Positions 7,182 through 15,781 of a DNA stretch of 46,667 bases are shown in pieces (the stretch's first letter is position 1; each line of letters starts with the position of its first letter). Source of the stretch: DASZMJ01 sp035551935 (GTDB taxonomy: Bacteria; Planctomycetota; Planctomycetia; Isosphaerales; Isosphaeraceae); NCBI GenBank assembly GCA_035551935.1, contig DASZMJ010000337.1, positions 1-46,667 on the forward strand, written 5' to 3'. Position numbers and translations under genes: made by a program. A model generated the notes under the pieces. It did not search any database. It was not told the DNA's origin and worked only from the letters and a program-made list of their open reading frames with translations.

Positions 7182-7859
7182 TCAGATCAGCATCCGAGAG
7201 AGCACGTACCCCGCCGCGCCGACTCCCCCGGCGGCCAGCAGGCGGAGCCGGTTGGTGTAATACCCCTTCGTCGCCTCGTCGGCCCGGATGTAGCCGGCCA
7301 GGGCCGCCAGGCACGCCAGCACGAACGCCAGGCCGCCCCCGAGCAGCCCGAGCCGGCGCCGCAGGAGCCCGCGGCCGTATGCGTCGAACATGGGCTCCAG
7401 CCGCCCGTCGGAGAGGTCGGCGTGGAGCGTGGCCGTGTGCAGGACCTCGTACTCCTCGATCCCCTGGATGTGGAGATCCTTGCGGACGGCTTGTTCCTCG
7501 GTCCGGACGACCAGGCGATCGACGAGCCGCGACGGCGCGTGCCAGGAACGCGGGACGCCGTCCTTAGCCAGCCGGTCGACGACGACCTGCTCGAGCCGCT
7601 TGCGGGCGTCGTCGCGGGCGCGGGCGGGCGTGGCCGAGAGCCGCCCCTTGACCGCCACGAGGCCGTCGTGGGCGGGCACCACCACCGGCGGCGTCGCCGT
7701 CCATTCGACCCGCGGCGGGCTCGGCGGCCCGGGAGGGGTCGGCACGGCCGGCGGGAGCACGACCGGGGCCGGCGGCGCGAGAGGCTTGTCCACGGTCACG
7801 CAGGTGACGCAGGCCAAGGCGACGAGCAGGCCGATGGTTGCGCAGAAGGCCGTCTTCAT
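7182..7859 (-). CDS. Hypothetical envelope protein with signal anchor and two C-terminal membrane helices
   Basis: A 225-residue protein starting at the ATG at 7859, with GAGG upstream. A GTG at 7910 overlapping the kinase stop (GTGA) would add 17 residues before the signal. The N-terminus KTAFCATIGLLVALACVTCV is a signal or anchor; its Cys residues do not fit the lipobox well. A Pro-rich linker follows, then a soluble domain of about 100 residues (ARARDDARKRLEQVVVDRL), then two hydrophobic segments near the C-terminus (LAFVLACLAALAGYI and LLAAGGVGAAGYVLS). No family was recognised. It follows the membrane kinase gene directly on the same strand, so it may be a partner or substrate. Confidence 0.65.
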   Translation of the reverse strand: MKTAFCATIGLLVALACVTCVTVDKPLAPPAPVVLPPAVPTPPGPPSPPRVEWTATPPVVVPAHDGLVAVKGRLSATPARARDDARKRLEQVVVDRLAKDGVPRSWHAPSRLVDRLVVRTEEQAVRKDLHIQGIEEYEVLHTATLHADLSDGRLEPMFDAYGRGLLRRRLGLLGGGLAFVLACLAALAGYIRADEATKGYYTNRLRLLAAGGVGAAGYVLSRMLI

Positions 7860-7906
7860 GATGATTCCATCCTCAATTCGACGCGGTCGCGGCGCGGGCC
7901 GATCGG

Positions 7907-9838
7907 TCACGCCGTGCGGCGGCGGTTATCGCGGAGATAGCGGGCGTAGGCGGCCGCGGCCTTGTCGCGTGGGCTGACGAGCTGGGCGACGACGGCGGTG
8001 ATCAGGACCGCGCCGGCGCCGATGCCGGCGACCTGGTGCGCGGCCGGGCCGGCCTGCTCCACGAGGCCCCCCAGAACGGCGGCGATCAGGCCGGCCTTCG
8101 CCAGCGGCCAGACCCGCAAGCGAGCCGAGCGGTCGCGGGCGGTGAGCTTCCACCAGCCGTTGAGCGCGAAGGCCAGGCCGAAGTACGCGGCCAGCGCCGC
8201 GGCCGACGCCATCGGGGCCGGCATGGCGAACGAGACCGGCCCATCCCAGCCGTCGAACCGGACCAGGGTCCGGTCGCCCCAGCCGGGCGCCGGCGGCACG
8301 CGCGTCCAGAGCCGCAGGCCCAGGGCCGCGGCGCCGAGCAGCACGCCGACGATCATGCCGACGAACCGCTTCGTCCCCCAGTCGATCGTCTTCCCTTCCC
8401 AGAGCTTGTTCGTCGCCAACACCCCCCAGGTGCCCAGCAGGCTGAGCACGTACAGGAGCGACGACTCCTGCAAGTCGCGGGCGGGCTCGATCCCCAGGAT
8501 GCCCGAAGTCCCGAGCGCGCCGAGCGCGACCAGGGGGGTCGCGGCGAGCATCGACCCGGCCAGCTCGGCGACGCGGACCCGTCCTCCCGACAGTTCGGGC
8601 GGGCTCGGCGTCGGCTCGGGGGCCGGGGCCGGTCGGCTCGGCCGCCGAGCGACCGGCGCGGGGGCCGGGGCCGGTCGAGGAGCCGGCGCGGGCCGGGGGG
8701 CCCTGCGGACGTTCATGGCCGCCATGCGGCCCCAGGGCCAGCGGTTCGACCGGCCGTTGTTCGCCGGGCGTGTCGGCCAGGTGTTCGGCCCGATGTAGAA
8801 GACCGAGTCTTCCGGCCCGATCCGCAGCACGTCTTCCTTCGGCGCCGCGGCCGACGCCGGGGCGGCCTCGCGGTCGGCGGCCGGGACCTCCTTACCGCCG
8901 CCGATGAAGCGGACCTTGGGCGCCCTGGGCGCGTCGGCGTCGGGCAAGAGCTCGAAGGCGTGCGCCGGGCGGTGGTTCGGGTCCTTGGCCATCGCGCGGC
9001 CGACGATCGAGCGGTACGGCTCGGGCAGCGGGCTCAGGTCGGGCCGCGAGGTCAGGTGCTTCATCAGGACTTCCTGCACCGTCTCGCCCGCGAACGGCAC
9101 CCGGCCGGTGATCATCTCGTACAGGACGACGCCCAGCGCGTAGACGTCGATCGGCTTGTGGTACTTGCCCGAGGAGATCTCGGGCGCCATGTAGTGGCAG
9201 GTGCCGATGCTCTCGGAGTGCCCCGGCGCCGTCGCCGGGCTGATCGCCTTGGAGAGGCCGTAGTCGCCGATCTTGACCACGCCCTCTTCCATGAACATAT
9301 TGGCCGGCTTTAGGTCGCGGTGGACGATGCCGTGGTCGTGGAGGTAGGCGACGCCGTCGACCATCCCCTTGAGCCAGGCGCGGACCTCATGCAAGGGGAG
9401 GCCCTCGGGGTGGTTCGCGAGGACGTTGGCCAGGCTCGGCCCGGCGACGTACTCCATGATGACGAAGGTATCGCCGACGTCGTTGGTCTTGAGGTCGTAG
9501 ATGGTGATGAGGTTGGGGCTCTTGAGGTTCATGCACTGCACGACCCCGCGGCGCTCGACCTCGAGGTTGCGGGTGATGAGCTTCAGCGCGACGTCCTTGC
9601 CGGCGTCCGAGGTCGCGTAGTAGACCTCGCCGAAGCCGCCGCGGCCGATGGCGCGCTTGATCGTGTAGCCGTCCAGGGGGCGGGCGCCCGAGCCGAACGT
9701 GTAGCGGTGGTCCTGCCGCGAGGTGTCCGGGGTCATGGCGTCCGACTCCGACTCCGAGGAGGGGCCCAGGGGGATATTGCGGGGCTCGTGGGCGATCGTC
9801 TCGGCCAAGGGCTCCAACTCTCGGGACGTCGCGTTCAT
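7907..9838 (-). CDS. Membrane Ser/Thr protein kinase (Hanks type)
   Basis: A 643-residue protein (ATG at 9838; an upstream GTG at 9898 is less likely). The kinase domain spans about residues 58-300: GRGGFGEV glycine loop (65-72), Lys86 in VALKL, catalytic loop HRDLKPAN (173-180), DYG at 192-194 in place of DFG, and APE at 218-220. A Pro/Ala-rich linker follows (about 395-430). Then come about six hydrophobic segments from VAELAGSMLAATPLVALGAL to the C-terminus, which ends with a basic tail. It would phosphorylate proteins in the cytoplasm while anchored in the membrane. The next gene upstream encodes an FHA protein, which fits phosphothreonine recognition of kinase products. Confidence 0.92.
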   Translation of the reverse strand: MNATSRELEPLAETIAHEPRNIPLGPSSESESDAMTPDTSRQDHRYTFGSGARPLDGYTIKRAIGRGGFGEVYYATSDAGKDVALKLITRNLEVERRGVVQCMNLKSPNLITIYDLKTNDVGDTFVIMEYVAGPSLANVLANHPEGLPLHEVRAWLKGMVDGVAYLHDHGIVHRDLKPANMFMEEGVVKIGDYGLSKAISPATAPGHSESIGTCHYMAPEISSGKYHKPIDVYALGVVLYEMITGRVPFAGETVQEVLMKHLTSRPDLSPLPEPYRSIVGRAMAKDPNHRPAHAFELLPDADAPRAPKVRFIGGGKEVPAADREAAPASAAAPKEDVLRIGPEDSVFYIGPNTWPTRPANNGRSNRWPWGRMAAMNVRRAPRPAPAPRPAPAPAPVARRPSRPAPAPEPTPSPPELSGGRVRVAELAGSMLAATPLVALGALGTSGILGIEPARDLQESSLLYVLSLLGTWGVLATNKLWEGKTIDWGTKRFVGMIVGVLLGAAALGLRLWTRVPPAPGWGDRTLVRFDGWDGPVSFAMPAPMASAAALAAYFGLAFALNGWWKLTARDRSARLRVWPLAKAGLIAAVLGGLVEQAGPAAHQVAGIGAGAVLITAVVAQLVSPRDKAAAAYARYLRDNRRRTA

Positions 9839-9947
9839 CGGCGGGCTACTCCGTCGGCGGCGATCTCGGCCTGTTCCGGGGATACCGGGTCCGCTCACTG
9901 AGAGTTTCGCACCGCCGGGCCGTTCCTTGGCCGGGCCGGCGCGGGCC

Positions 9948-11609
9948 TCAACCGATTGGACCGGGCCGGGGGCCCAGGGGTTCGAGGCTGAACGAGAAAC
10001 CTTCGCCCAGGACGTTCGACTTGTGCGTCAGGGCCGCCCGGCCGACGGCCGGCTTGCCGTCGACCTCGAAGGCGCCGGGGGCGCGGCACCAGAGGGATTG
10101 GCCCTGGCGGTAGAGTACGACCGACTCGCGGAGCCGCGGCGCCGGCACGTGCGCCTGCGGCGCCGGGCCGATGATGCAGGTCTCGCCCATCAGGATGACG
10201 CCGTCGACGGCCACCGGCAGGCGGTGCCGGCTCAAGATCGCCAGCCTCGCGGTGCTGCTGACCGGGCTCGGCTGGCGGAACTCGAGTTCCACGGTCGGGC
10301 CCAGGCGGATCACGTCGCCGTCGCGGAGCGGGGCGGCCTCGATCGCCCTGCCGTTGACGAACGTCGGGGCCGAGGCGCGGAGCACGTAGCAGTCGCCGTC
10401 GCGGACGATCGAGGCATGCTCCCGCGCCAGGTCCCCGAGCAGGGCGATCTCCGGCGGCCGACGCCCCTCGGCGCCGGCGCGGCCGATGACGACCCGATCG
10501 CCGAGGCAGACGAGGTAGCCGCCGATGGCGTCGGCCCAGAGCAGGAACCGGGCGCCGGGCTCGTCGCGATCGGGCCGCGGGAGGTCGACGGTCGGCGCCG
10601 GGATGGCGAGGGTCGGGGCGGGGCGGCGGCTCGCGGCGGCCAGGGGGCGGGTGCCGCGGCACTTGGGGTAGGCGACGCAGCTCAGGAAGGCGCCGCGGTT
10701 CGACTCGCGGATCAGCATCGCCCCGCCGCAGAACGGGCAGCGCTCGTCGGGCCGGCCGTGGCGGAGGGCGGGCCGGGTCGGCTCGTCGTCGAGGAATCGG
10801 ATCGCCGGGTCCCCCTCGGGCGAGCCGGCCTTCACGTTGCCGAACCCGAGGGCCACGGCCCGCTTGATATTCGGCGAAGGGAGCGGGGCCGCGCCCGCGG
10901 GGCTGATGGCGCCGATCTGCTGCCAGGCACGGCTGCGGGCCTGCCGCGCGGCGGGATGCTCGGGGACGGTCTCGAGCAGGTCCTCAGCCGCGGCGAGCGT
11001 CTCGGGCCAGCGCCCCTCGGCCAGCGCCGCGTAGAGCTTCTCGACCTTCGGGTGCGCGGCCTTCTGCCGCCCTTCGATGTCGCGGCGCGAGGCCGCGACG
11101 GCCCCCCGGGCCGACTCGCCGGCGAGCCGCTCGGCGCGGTCGAGCTGCTCCAGGGCGCGGCCGAACTCGCCGCGGCGGGCCTCGTCCAGCGCGTCGCGCC
11201 ACGCCTCGGCCGCCTCTCGGGTCCGCCGCAGGGCCGGGCCGCTGACCTTGTCGCGGGCCAGCCGCTCGACCCGCTCGACGACCCGAGCCGGCATGCCGGC
11301 GTCGAGGTCGGCGCGGACCTCGGGGGCGACCCGTTCGGCCAGGGCCAGCCGCGCCGCCGCGAGGGCGTCGGGCGGGGCGCCGCAGCCCTCGGCCAGGTTC
11401 AGGTCGGCGACGGCGCCCGCCAGGTCGTCGGCCTCGGCCCGCCGCGACGCCCGGGCGACCAGGTCGAGGGCGAGGCGGTGCCGGAGGCGGACGGCCACGC
11501 GGTGGTCGGCCACGTCCGGCCGGTTGACCAGGGTCAGCGCCTCGTCGAACCGACCGGCCCGCGCCGACTCCTCCGCCTGCTTCAGCACGACGCGCCATTG
11601 TCCCAACAT
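9948..11609 (-). CDS. FHA-domain protein with topoisomerase-type zinc ribbon
   Basis: A 553-residue protein; the ATG at 11609 was chosen because the extended N-terminus is low complexity. Residues 1-235 are helical and rich in Ala/Arg/Glu, probably TPR-like (repeats such as RAGRFDEALTLV, RRGEFGRALEQLD and AEGRWPETLAAAE). Residues 291-317 form a C4 zinc ribbon (CPFC ... FLSCVAYPKC) like the C-terminal DNA-binding fingers of type IA topoisomerases. Residues about 360-445 are an FHA domain: VVIGR, REHASIV, VNGRAIEAAPLRDGDVI. A second, weaker FHA-like region follows (about 455-545). FHA domains bind phosphothreonine, and the gene lies 109 bases upstream of the kinase. The combination with a zinc ribbon is unusual. 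Confidence 0.85.
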   Translation of the reverse strand: MLGQWRVVLKQAEESARAGRFDEALTLVNRPDVADHRVAVRLRHRLALDLVARASRRAEADDLAGAVADLNLAEGCGAPPDALAAARLALAERVAPEVRADLDAGMPARVVERVERLARDKVSGPALRRTREAAEAWRDALDEARRGEFGRALEQLDRAERLAGESARGAVAASRRDIEGRQKAAHPKVEKLYAALAEGRWPETLAAAEDLLETVPEHPAARQARSRAWQQIGAISPAGAAPLPSPNIKRAVALGFGNVKAGSPEGDPAIRFLDDEPTRPALRHGRPDERCPFCGGAMLIRESNRGAFLSCVAYPKCRGTRPLAAASRRPAPTLAIPAPTVDLPRPDRDEPGARFLLWADAIGGYLVCLGDRVVIGRAGAEGRRPPEIALLGDLAREHASIVRDGDCYVLRASAPTFVNGRAIEAAPLRDGDVIRLGPTVELEFRQPSPVSSTARLAILSRHRLPVAVDGVILMGETCIIGPAPQAHVPAPRLRESVVLYRQGQSLWCRAPGAFEVDGKPAVGRAALTHKSNVLGEGFSFSLEPLGPRPGPIG

Positions 11610-11850
11610 GGTTGACGTACCGCCTGGAAGGACCCTGGAAGGGGAGATCGAAACCCTCTTGCTCTTGCGAATCATCGCGATCGGTCGACCGACGGGCCGC
11701 CCGCGGGGCCGGGGCGGAGTCGGAGGGGGAAGGCCCGCCGCGGCCGACGCGACGGTGGGGCCGACCCCCTCCGGGACCCCTTCGGGCGAGGGGAGGGCCG
11801 CGGATCCGGGGATCACGCGGCCCGCCGGGCTCCGGGCAGGACGCCCAGCA

Positions 11851-12663
11851 TCAAAGGTCCTTGTCCGTCACCTTGTCCGAGGCCGAGGCCGGCGCCCCGT
11901 ACTCGCTGTCGATCTCCTTCAGGACGTCGCGCACCGGCTCGGTGCCGACCGGGACCTGCTTGTCGATGTAGCGGCCGTGCAGCTCGGCGGCGTTGACCAT
12001 GATGTTCTGTCGCCGGCGCAGCTCCTTGATCGTCTGCTTGACGCGGCCCAGCCGGGTGTCGTCGAACCGGAACTCGTCGGTCGTGCGGGCGGCCTCGATG
12101 GCGCGCTGCCGGGCCTCGATCTCGTCGATCTGGGTCTCCAGCGACCGCTTCTGCTGGACGAAGCCGTCGAGCTGCTGCTTGGCCGAGACGACGGCCTGCT
12201 TGCGCAACTTCAGCGTCTTCTCCATCTCAGCGAGCGTCTTCTGCGACTGCCGGCAGTGGTCGAGCCGGCCGATGAGGTCCTTCTTGACGTCCTCGGCGCT
12301 GAAGCTGGTGTTGGTCCGCAGCACGCTGCCGTCGCCCAGCTCGCGCCGCAAGGCCAGCATCTCCCGCTTCTCGCGGTCGAGGTTGGTCCGGAAGGCGGTG
12401 ATCTCCTGGTCCAGCTCCTTGACGTCCTCCTCGGCGCGGGCGAGGTTCTCGACGTTCTCGCGGATCGCCGGCTCGAGGGCGTCGAGCTCCTGGCGGGCCC
12501 GGTCGATGTCGAACTGGATCGGCACGGCGCGCTCGGCGCTATGACGGACCTTGTGGAAGGCCGTCATGACGTAGCTCGGGGCCTTGTGGCCGAAGACCAG
12601 GCCCAAGGCCAGGGCGCCCAGGCCGACGCCGAGCAGCCCCTTCTTCACCATCTTGCATGCCAT
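11851..12663 (-). CDS. Coiled-coil protein with N-terminal membrane anchor
   Basis: A 270-residue protein (ATG at 12663 with AGGAGA seven bases upstream). The N-terminus KKGLLGVGLGALALGLVFG is a single membrane anchor. The rest is almost entirely charged helix, with heptad-like stretches: ALEPAIRENVENLARAEED, LDQEITAFRTNLDREKREM, TLAEMEKTLKLRKQAVVSAK and LETQIDEIEARQRAIEAA. No catalytic motif is visible. It is the first gene of the co-oriented run that includes the FHA protein and the kinase, so a scaffold or sensor role is plausible (inference). The 240 bases to the next gene contain only GC-rich sequence with a weak hairpin around 11783-11803. Confidence 0.7.
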   Translation of the reverse strand: MACKMVKKGLLGVGLGALALGLVFGHKAPSYVMTAFHKVRHSAERAVPIQFDIDRARQELDALEPAIRENVENLARAEEDVKELDQEITAFRTNLDREKREMLALRRELGDGSVLRTNTSFSAEDVKKDLIGRLDHCRQSQKTLAEMEKTLKLRKQAVVSAKQQLDGFVQQKRSLETQIDEIEARQRAIEAARTTDEFRFDDTRLGRVKQTIKELRRRQNIMVNAAELHGRYIDKQVPVGTEPVRDVLKEIDSEYGAPASASDKVTDKDL

Positions 12664-13227
12664 CTCGCGGTCTCCTAAGCCTCGACTGCCGTCGCCGGTC
12701 GCCCGAGGCACCCTCGGTGGATAATGGCGGGCCGACCACGCCGGCCCCTCGCCCCTACGTGAGTTATTCGGGGCTCTGGCAGAACCATTGGTCCCTAAAT
12801 CCCGGCCGGTACTTCGCCGGCCCCTCGCCCCAACGTTGGTTATTCGGGCCCCCCTCGTCATTATTGTCCCGTGTCCGGGGCTCGACCGCCAGAGGTCGGG
12901 GACGCCCGCGTGCCGAATCCACCGGGGACCGTGCATTGATCGCCTAAAGTCGCCAGATCCTCCATTGTGTCGAAATCGAGGGCTCACGGTTCCGGACGAC
13001 CGGCAACTTCGGCGGATTCTTCAGCGTCGGCGCCTTCCCCCACGGCCGCGGTCGCCGGCGGAATCGAGGGGCGTCGAGCCTTCGCGGCGGAGACGAGTCA
13101 ACCATTGACCCTCGGCCCAGGACGGGTCAGGATGAGCGGCCGTTGTCGATCCATCCTGATGGGTAGTCGTCCCGGAGGGCCCCCGCGGCCCCGTTGGTCG
13201 GCACGCGATGAGGTGAGTGAGGACGAC
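12664..13227. other. Divergent intergenic region, 564 bp
   Basis: This gap separates a minus-strand gene start (12663) from a plus-strand start (13228), so both promoters should lie here. It holds the direct repeats at 12739-12773 and 12815-12849 and locally AT-richer sequence. An open frame continues upstream of 13228 to about 12967, but its content (Ser/Ala/Arg/Gly-rich) gives no sign of being a real N-terminus. No sigma-70 promoter stood out. Confidence 0.6.
12739..12849. repeat. Pair of 35-bp direct repeats
   Basis: Bases 12739-12773 and 12815-12849 match at about 31 of 35 positions. Both begin CGCCGGCCCCTCGCCCC and both contain GTTATTCGGG. The unit spacing is 76 bp. A more diverged relative may lie between them (ATTGGTCCCTAAATCCCGG). 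They sit in a divergent promoter region and could be regulator sites or the remains of a tandem repeat. Confidence 0.55.
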
Positions 13228-13806
13228 ATGGGCGACCTCCTGTCGAAGATCCGGCTCGCCGGCTGGGTAGTCCATGCGCTGGCGGCCGTAGTGCTGGTCA
13301 TCTTGGTGGTGAACACCGGGGTCATGGCGGGCTTCTGCGTGGTCGCGGGCCTGCTCATCGGCGCCGCGGGCGTGCCGACGATGCCGGGCCGACCGATCGC
13401 GCTCTACGCGGCCTTCGGGGCGCTGATGGGCTACGCGTTCTGGATGTTCGTCAGCGCCCTCAACCTCGGCAACTACCTGACGCTCGTGCCGGCACTGCTC
13501 GTCGTCGCCGGTGCCGCCTGGCTGCTCCGCGACCCGGGCTGGCCGCCGGCCATCTTCACGGGGGTCGTCGTGCTCGCGTGCCTCGGCCTCAACGCCGTCA
13601 TATACGCCAACCGCTTCGACGTCGAGGACGTCGACTCCGCCGATATCGTCCGCTCCGTCGCCACGTCGACCGTCGTCCTCCTCGTGGGCCTCGTCTACGG
13701 CGCCCTCGGGCTCGCCGAGGCGATGATCCTGAAGGCTCAACGGGCGAAGGCCAAGGCCAAGACGAGGCGCGCCATCCGCACCCCGACCGAGCTTCCTGAC
13801 CTCTGA
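13228..13806 (+). CDS. Hypothetical multi-pass membrane protein
   Basis: A 192-residue protein starting at the ATG at 13228, with GAGTGAGGA just upstream. About six hydrophobic segments fill the sequence, for example VVHALAAVVLVILVVNTGV, AGFCVVAGLLIGAAGV, LVPALLVVAGAAWLL, AIFTGVVVLACLGLNAVI and STVVLLVGLVYGALGLAEAM. It ends in a short basic tail (KAQRAKAKAKTRR). There are no catalytic motifs and no recognised family. It stands alone between a divergent gene and a gene with its own promoter. Confidence 0.65.
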   Translation: MGDLLSKIRLAGWVVHALAAVVLVILVVNTGVMAGFCVVAGLLIGAAGVPTMPGRPIALYAAFGALMGYAFWMFVSALNLGNYLTLVPALLVVAGAAWLLRDPGWPPAIFTGVVVLACLGLNAVIYANRFDVEDVDSADIVRSVATSTVVLLVGLVYGALGLAEAMILKAQRAKAKAKTRRAIRTPTELPDL

Positions 13807-13881
13807 AACGACCGACGCCCGCGGCCGAAACCTCTAATCGTTCCTAAACTTACCGCGACCCGGCCGCGCCGGCCGCGACGC

Positions 13882-13910
13882 TTGACGGGGCTGTTCGGGT
13901 GTCCTATGAT
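13882..13910 (+). promoter_or_regulatory. Sigma-70-like promoter upstream of the methyltransferase gene
   Basis: TTGACG (13882-13887), a 17-nt spacer and TATGAT (13905-13910) match the housekeeping consensus at 10 of 12 positions. The distance to the ATG at 13959 is about 49 bases. The frame stays open upstream of that ATG into the promoter, which supports the downstream start. Confidence 0.65.
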
Positions 13911-13958
13911 CGTCGCGACTCGGTGCACGACGGGCCGCGACAGGAGCGACAGATTCGC

Positions 13959-14867
13959 ATGGGAATCCGGACGGCGACGCGGGACCTGATCGCACAACTC
14001 GTGGTCCGTGCCGTCCCGCCGGGCATCTTCCGCGACAAGCGGTATTTCCGGCTCTGGCAGTCGCGGGGTTATCACGTCACCCGCGTCCACTTCTACGAGC
14101 CGATCCCCGACACGGTGAGCTTGAAGGACGACCTCTGGGCGCGCCCCTCGGCGATGGTCGGCGTCGACATGCGCGTGGAGGCCCAGCTCGAGCTGCTGGC
14201 CGCCTTCGCCGAGCGATACAAGTCGGAATACGAGGGGGTCGACCCGATCACACGGGGGACGCCGGACTGGGAGGCGCTGTACTGTGTGGTCCGCCACTTC
14301 CGGCCGCGACGGATCATCGAGATCGGCTCCGGCGTCTCGACCCGGGTCGCGGCCCTGGCCGTCGAGGAGAACCGCCGCCACGGCGTCGACGCCAGGCTCA
14401 CCGCCATCGAGCCCTACCCGAGCGACGAGCTCCGCGCCGGCTTCCCCGGCCTCTCCGACCTGAAGGTGACGCAGGTCCAGGACGTGCCGCTCTCGGAATT
14501 CGAGGCGCTCGGGGAGAACGATATCCTCTTCATCGACTCCAGCCACGTGCTGAAGCTCGGCAGCGACGTGCAGTACGAATTCCTGGAGATCCTCCCCCGC
14601 CTGCGGCCCGGCGTGGTCGCCCACGTCCATGACATCTTCTTCCCGTTCGAGTACCGCCGCGACTGGCCGATGGAACAGTCGATTTTCTGGAATGAACAAT
14701 ACTTATTACAAGCCTTCCTCGCCTTCAACTCCGCCTTCGAGGTCCTGCTCTCGAACAGTTACATCCACCACGCCCACCCCGACGCCCTCCGCCGCGCGTT
14801 CGACCGGTACGACCCGAAGGTGCATCATCCCGGCAGCTTCTGGATGCGCAGGAAGCTCGGCCCTTGA
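13959..14867 (+). CDS. Class I SAM-dependent methyltransferase
   Basis: A 302-residue protein of the methyltransferase_24-like fold. The SAM-binding motif I is IIEIGSGVST (residues 119-128). It is followed by LTAIEPYPSDEL (motif II acidic end) and NDILFIDSSHV (motif IV region), then VVAHVHDIFFPFEY. The ATG at 13959 has AGGAG 12 bases upstream and a strong promoter 49 bases upstream. The C-terminal part (YIHHAHPDAL, PGSFWMRRK) resembles planctomycete methyltransferases found near sugar or cell-surface genes. The substrate cannot be inferred from this context. Confidence 0.85.
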   Translation: MGIRTATRDLIAQLVVRAVPPGIFRDKRYFRLWQSRGYHVTRVHFYEPIPDTVSLKDDLWARPSAMVGVDMRVEAQLELLAAFAERYKSEYEGVDPITRGTPDWEALYCVVRHFRPRRIIEIGSGVSTRVAALAVEENRRHGVDARLTAIEPYPSDELRAGFPGLSDLKVTQVQDVPLSEFEALGENDILFIDSSHVLKLGSDVQYEFLEILPRLRPGVVAHVHDIFFPFEYRRDWPMEQSIFWNEQYLLQAFLAFNSAFEVLLSNSYIHHAHPDALRRAFDRYDPKVHHPGSFWMRRKLGP

Positions 14868-14900
14868 CGCCGCGACGTGCCCCGAGCGGCGACGGCCGCG

Positions 14901-15689
14901 TCAGAGGACCACGATCCGGCCGAACTCGCCGTCCAGGAAGGGCATCGCGACGACGGCTTCGCCCGAAGTGAGACGGACGTCCTCGCGGCCGAACGCCGCG
15001 AGCCGGCCGCGGCGGCGGTCCCCGGGATCGAGGTGGACGACGCCGAACCAACGGTCGCCCACAAGCGGCACGGCGGACTCGAGGCGCGCGTGGGCGTCGA
15101 TCGCGCGGACGGCCTCGTCGGCGGCCGGGCGGAGGAGGACATCGCCCCGGAAGACCGGGCGGCAGTCGGCCTCGTCGGTCAGCAGGAACGGCGGCACCGG
15201 GAGCCGTTCGGAGCCGATCACCTCCCACGCCCAGCCCTTGCTCCAGCGGTGGATCCCCAGCGCCCGGACCCCGGGCAAGGCGAGGCGGTCGTCGCCCCGG
15301 AGGGCGAGCAGCTCGCGCGGGCGGTCGCCGGGGTCCCATTCGAGGTCGGCCGAGAAGTCGTGACACTCCAGGACGGTCCGGCCTCGCCGCTCGTCGAACG
15401 TGATCCCTTCGACCCAGAGGACGGGGGCACGGACATCCACGAAGTCGTCATATCGCCCGGCGTCGAGCCGTTCATTGACCCGTCGCAGCAGGGTCAGCAA
15501 GGCATCCCGCGACCCGCCGAGCCGACGCTCGAACTCCCAGGGCTCGACCCGGCCGTCGTTGCAGACGAAGTCGAGAACGGCGCCGATCAGGGACAGCTCA
15601 TGCCCGGTGGTTTCCCAGGCGATGACCCGCGGATCATTCTCGTGATTCACGATGACGCCCCCGCGTTCCCGTCGGAAATCGATCCCCAC
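14901..15689 (-). CDS. Hypothetical protein
   Basis: A 262-residue soluble protein of unknown family, with a GTG start at 15689 that is not strongly supported. The central part has beta-rich stretches such as RTVLECHDFSADLEWDPGDR and LESAVPLVGDRWFGVVHLD. The N-terminal part has helical segments (SLIGAVLDFVCNDGRVEPWE, DALLTLLRRVNERLDAG). No signal peptide, membrane segment or catalytic motif was recognised. It is convergent with the methyltransferase gene (33-base gap). Codon use looks like that of its neighbours, so it is likely a real gene. Confidence 0.6.
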   Translation of the reverse strand: MGIDFRRERGGVIVNHENDPRVIAWETTGHELSLIGAVLDFVCNDGRVEPWEFERRLGGSRDALLTLLRRVNERLDAGRYDDFVDVRAPVLWVEGITFDERRGRTVLECHDFSADLEWDPGDRPRELLALRGDDRLALPGVRALGIHRWSKGWAWEVIGSERLPVPPFLLTDEADCRPVFRGDVLLRPAADEAVRAIDAHARLESAVPLVGDRWFGVVHLDPGDRRRGRLAAFGREDVRLTSGEAVVAMPFLDGEFGRIVVL

Positions 15690-15781
15690 GCTGAGTCACC
15701 CCGCCGAGGGACCGCACGCCGATTTCCCGTTCCATGAATAGAATACGCTCGGAGTCGACCGGGGCGATCCCGGGAGTCCGC

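Noticed and set aside
11610..11850. Possible terminator at CCCCTTCGGGCGAGGGG
   Set aside because: Short stem with no T-run; recorded only as a weak structure.
12664..12987. N-terminal extension of the coiled-coil protein to 12987
   Set aside because: The added residues are low-complexity Arg/Gly, and a good ribosome site and membrane anchor fit the ATG at 12663.
12967..13227. N-terminal extension of the membrane protein at 13228
   Set aside because: No ribosome site; Ser/Ala/Arg-rich content precedes a clean start with GAGTGAGGA.
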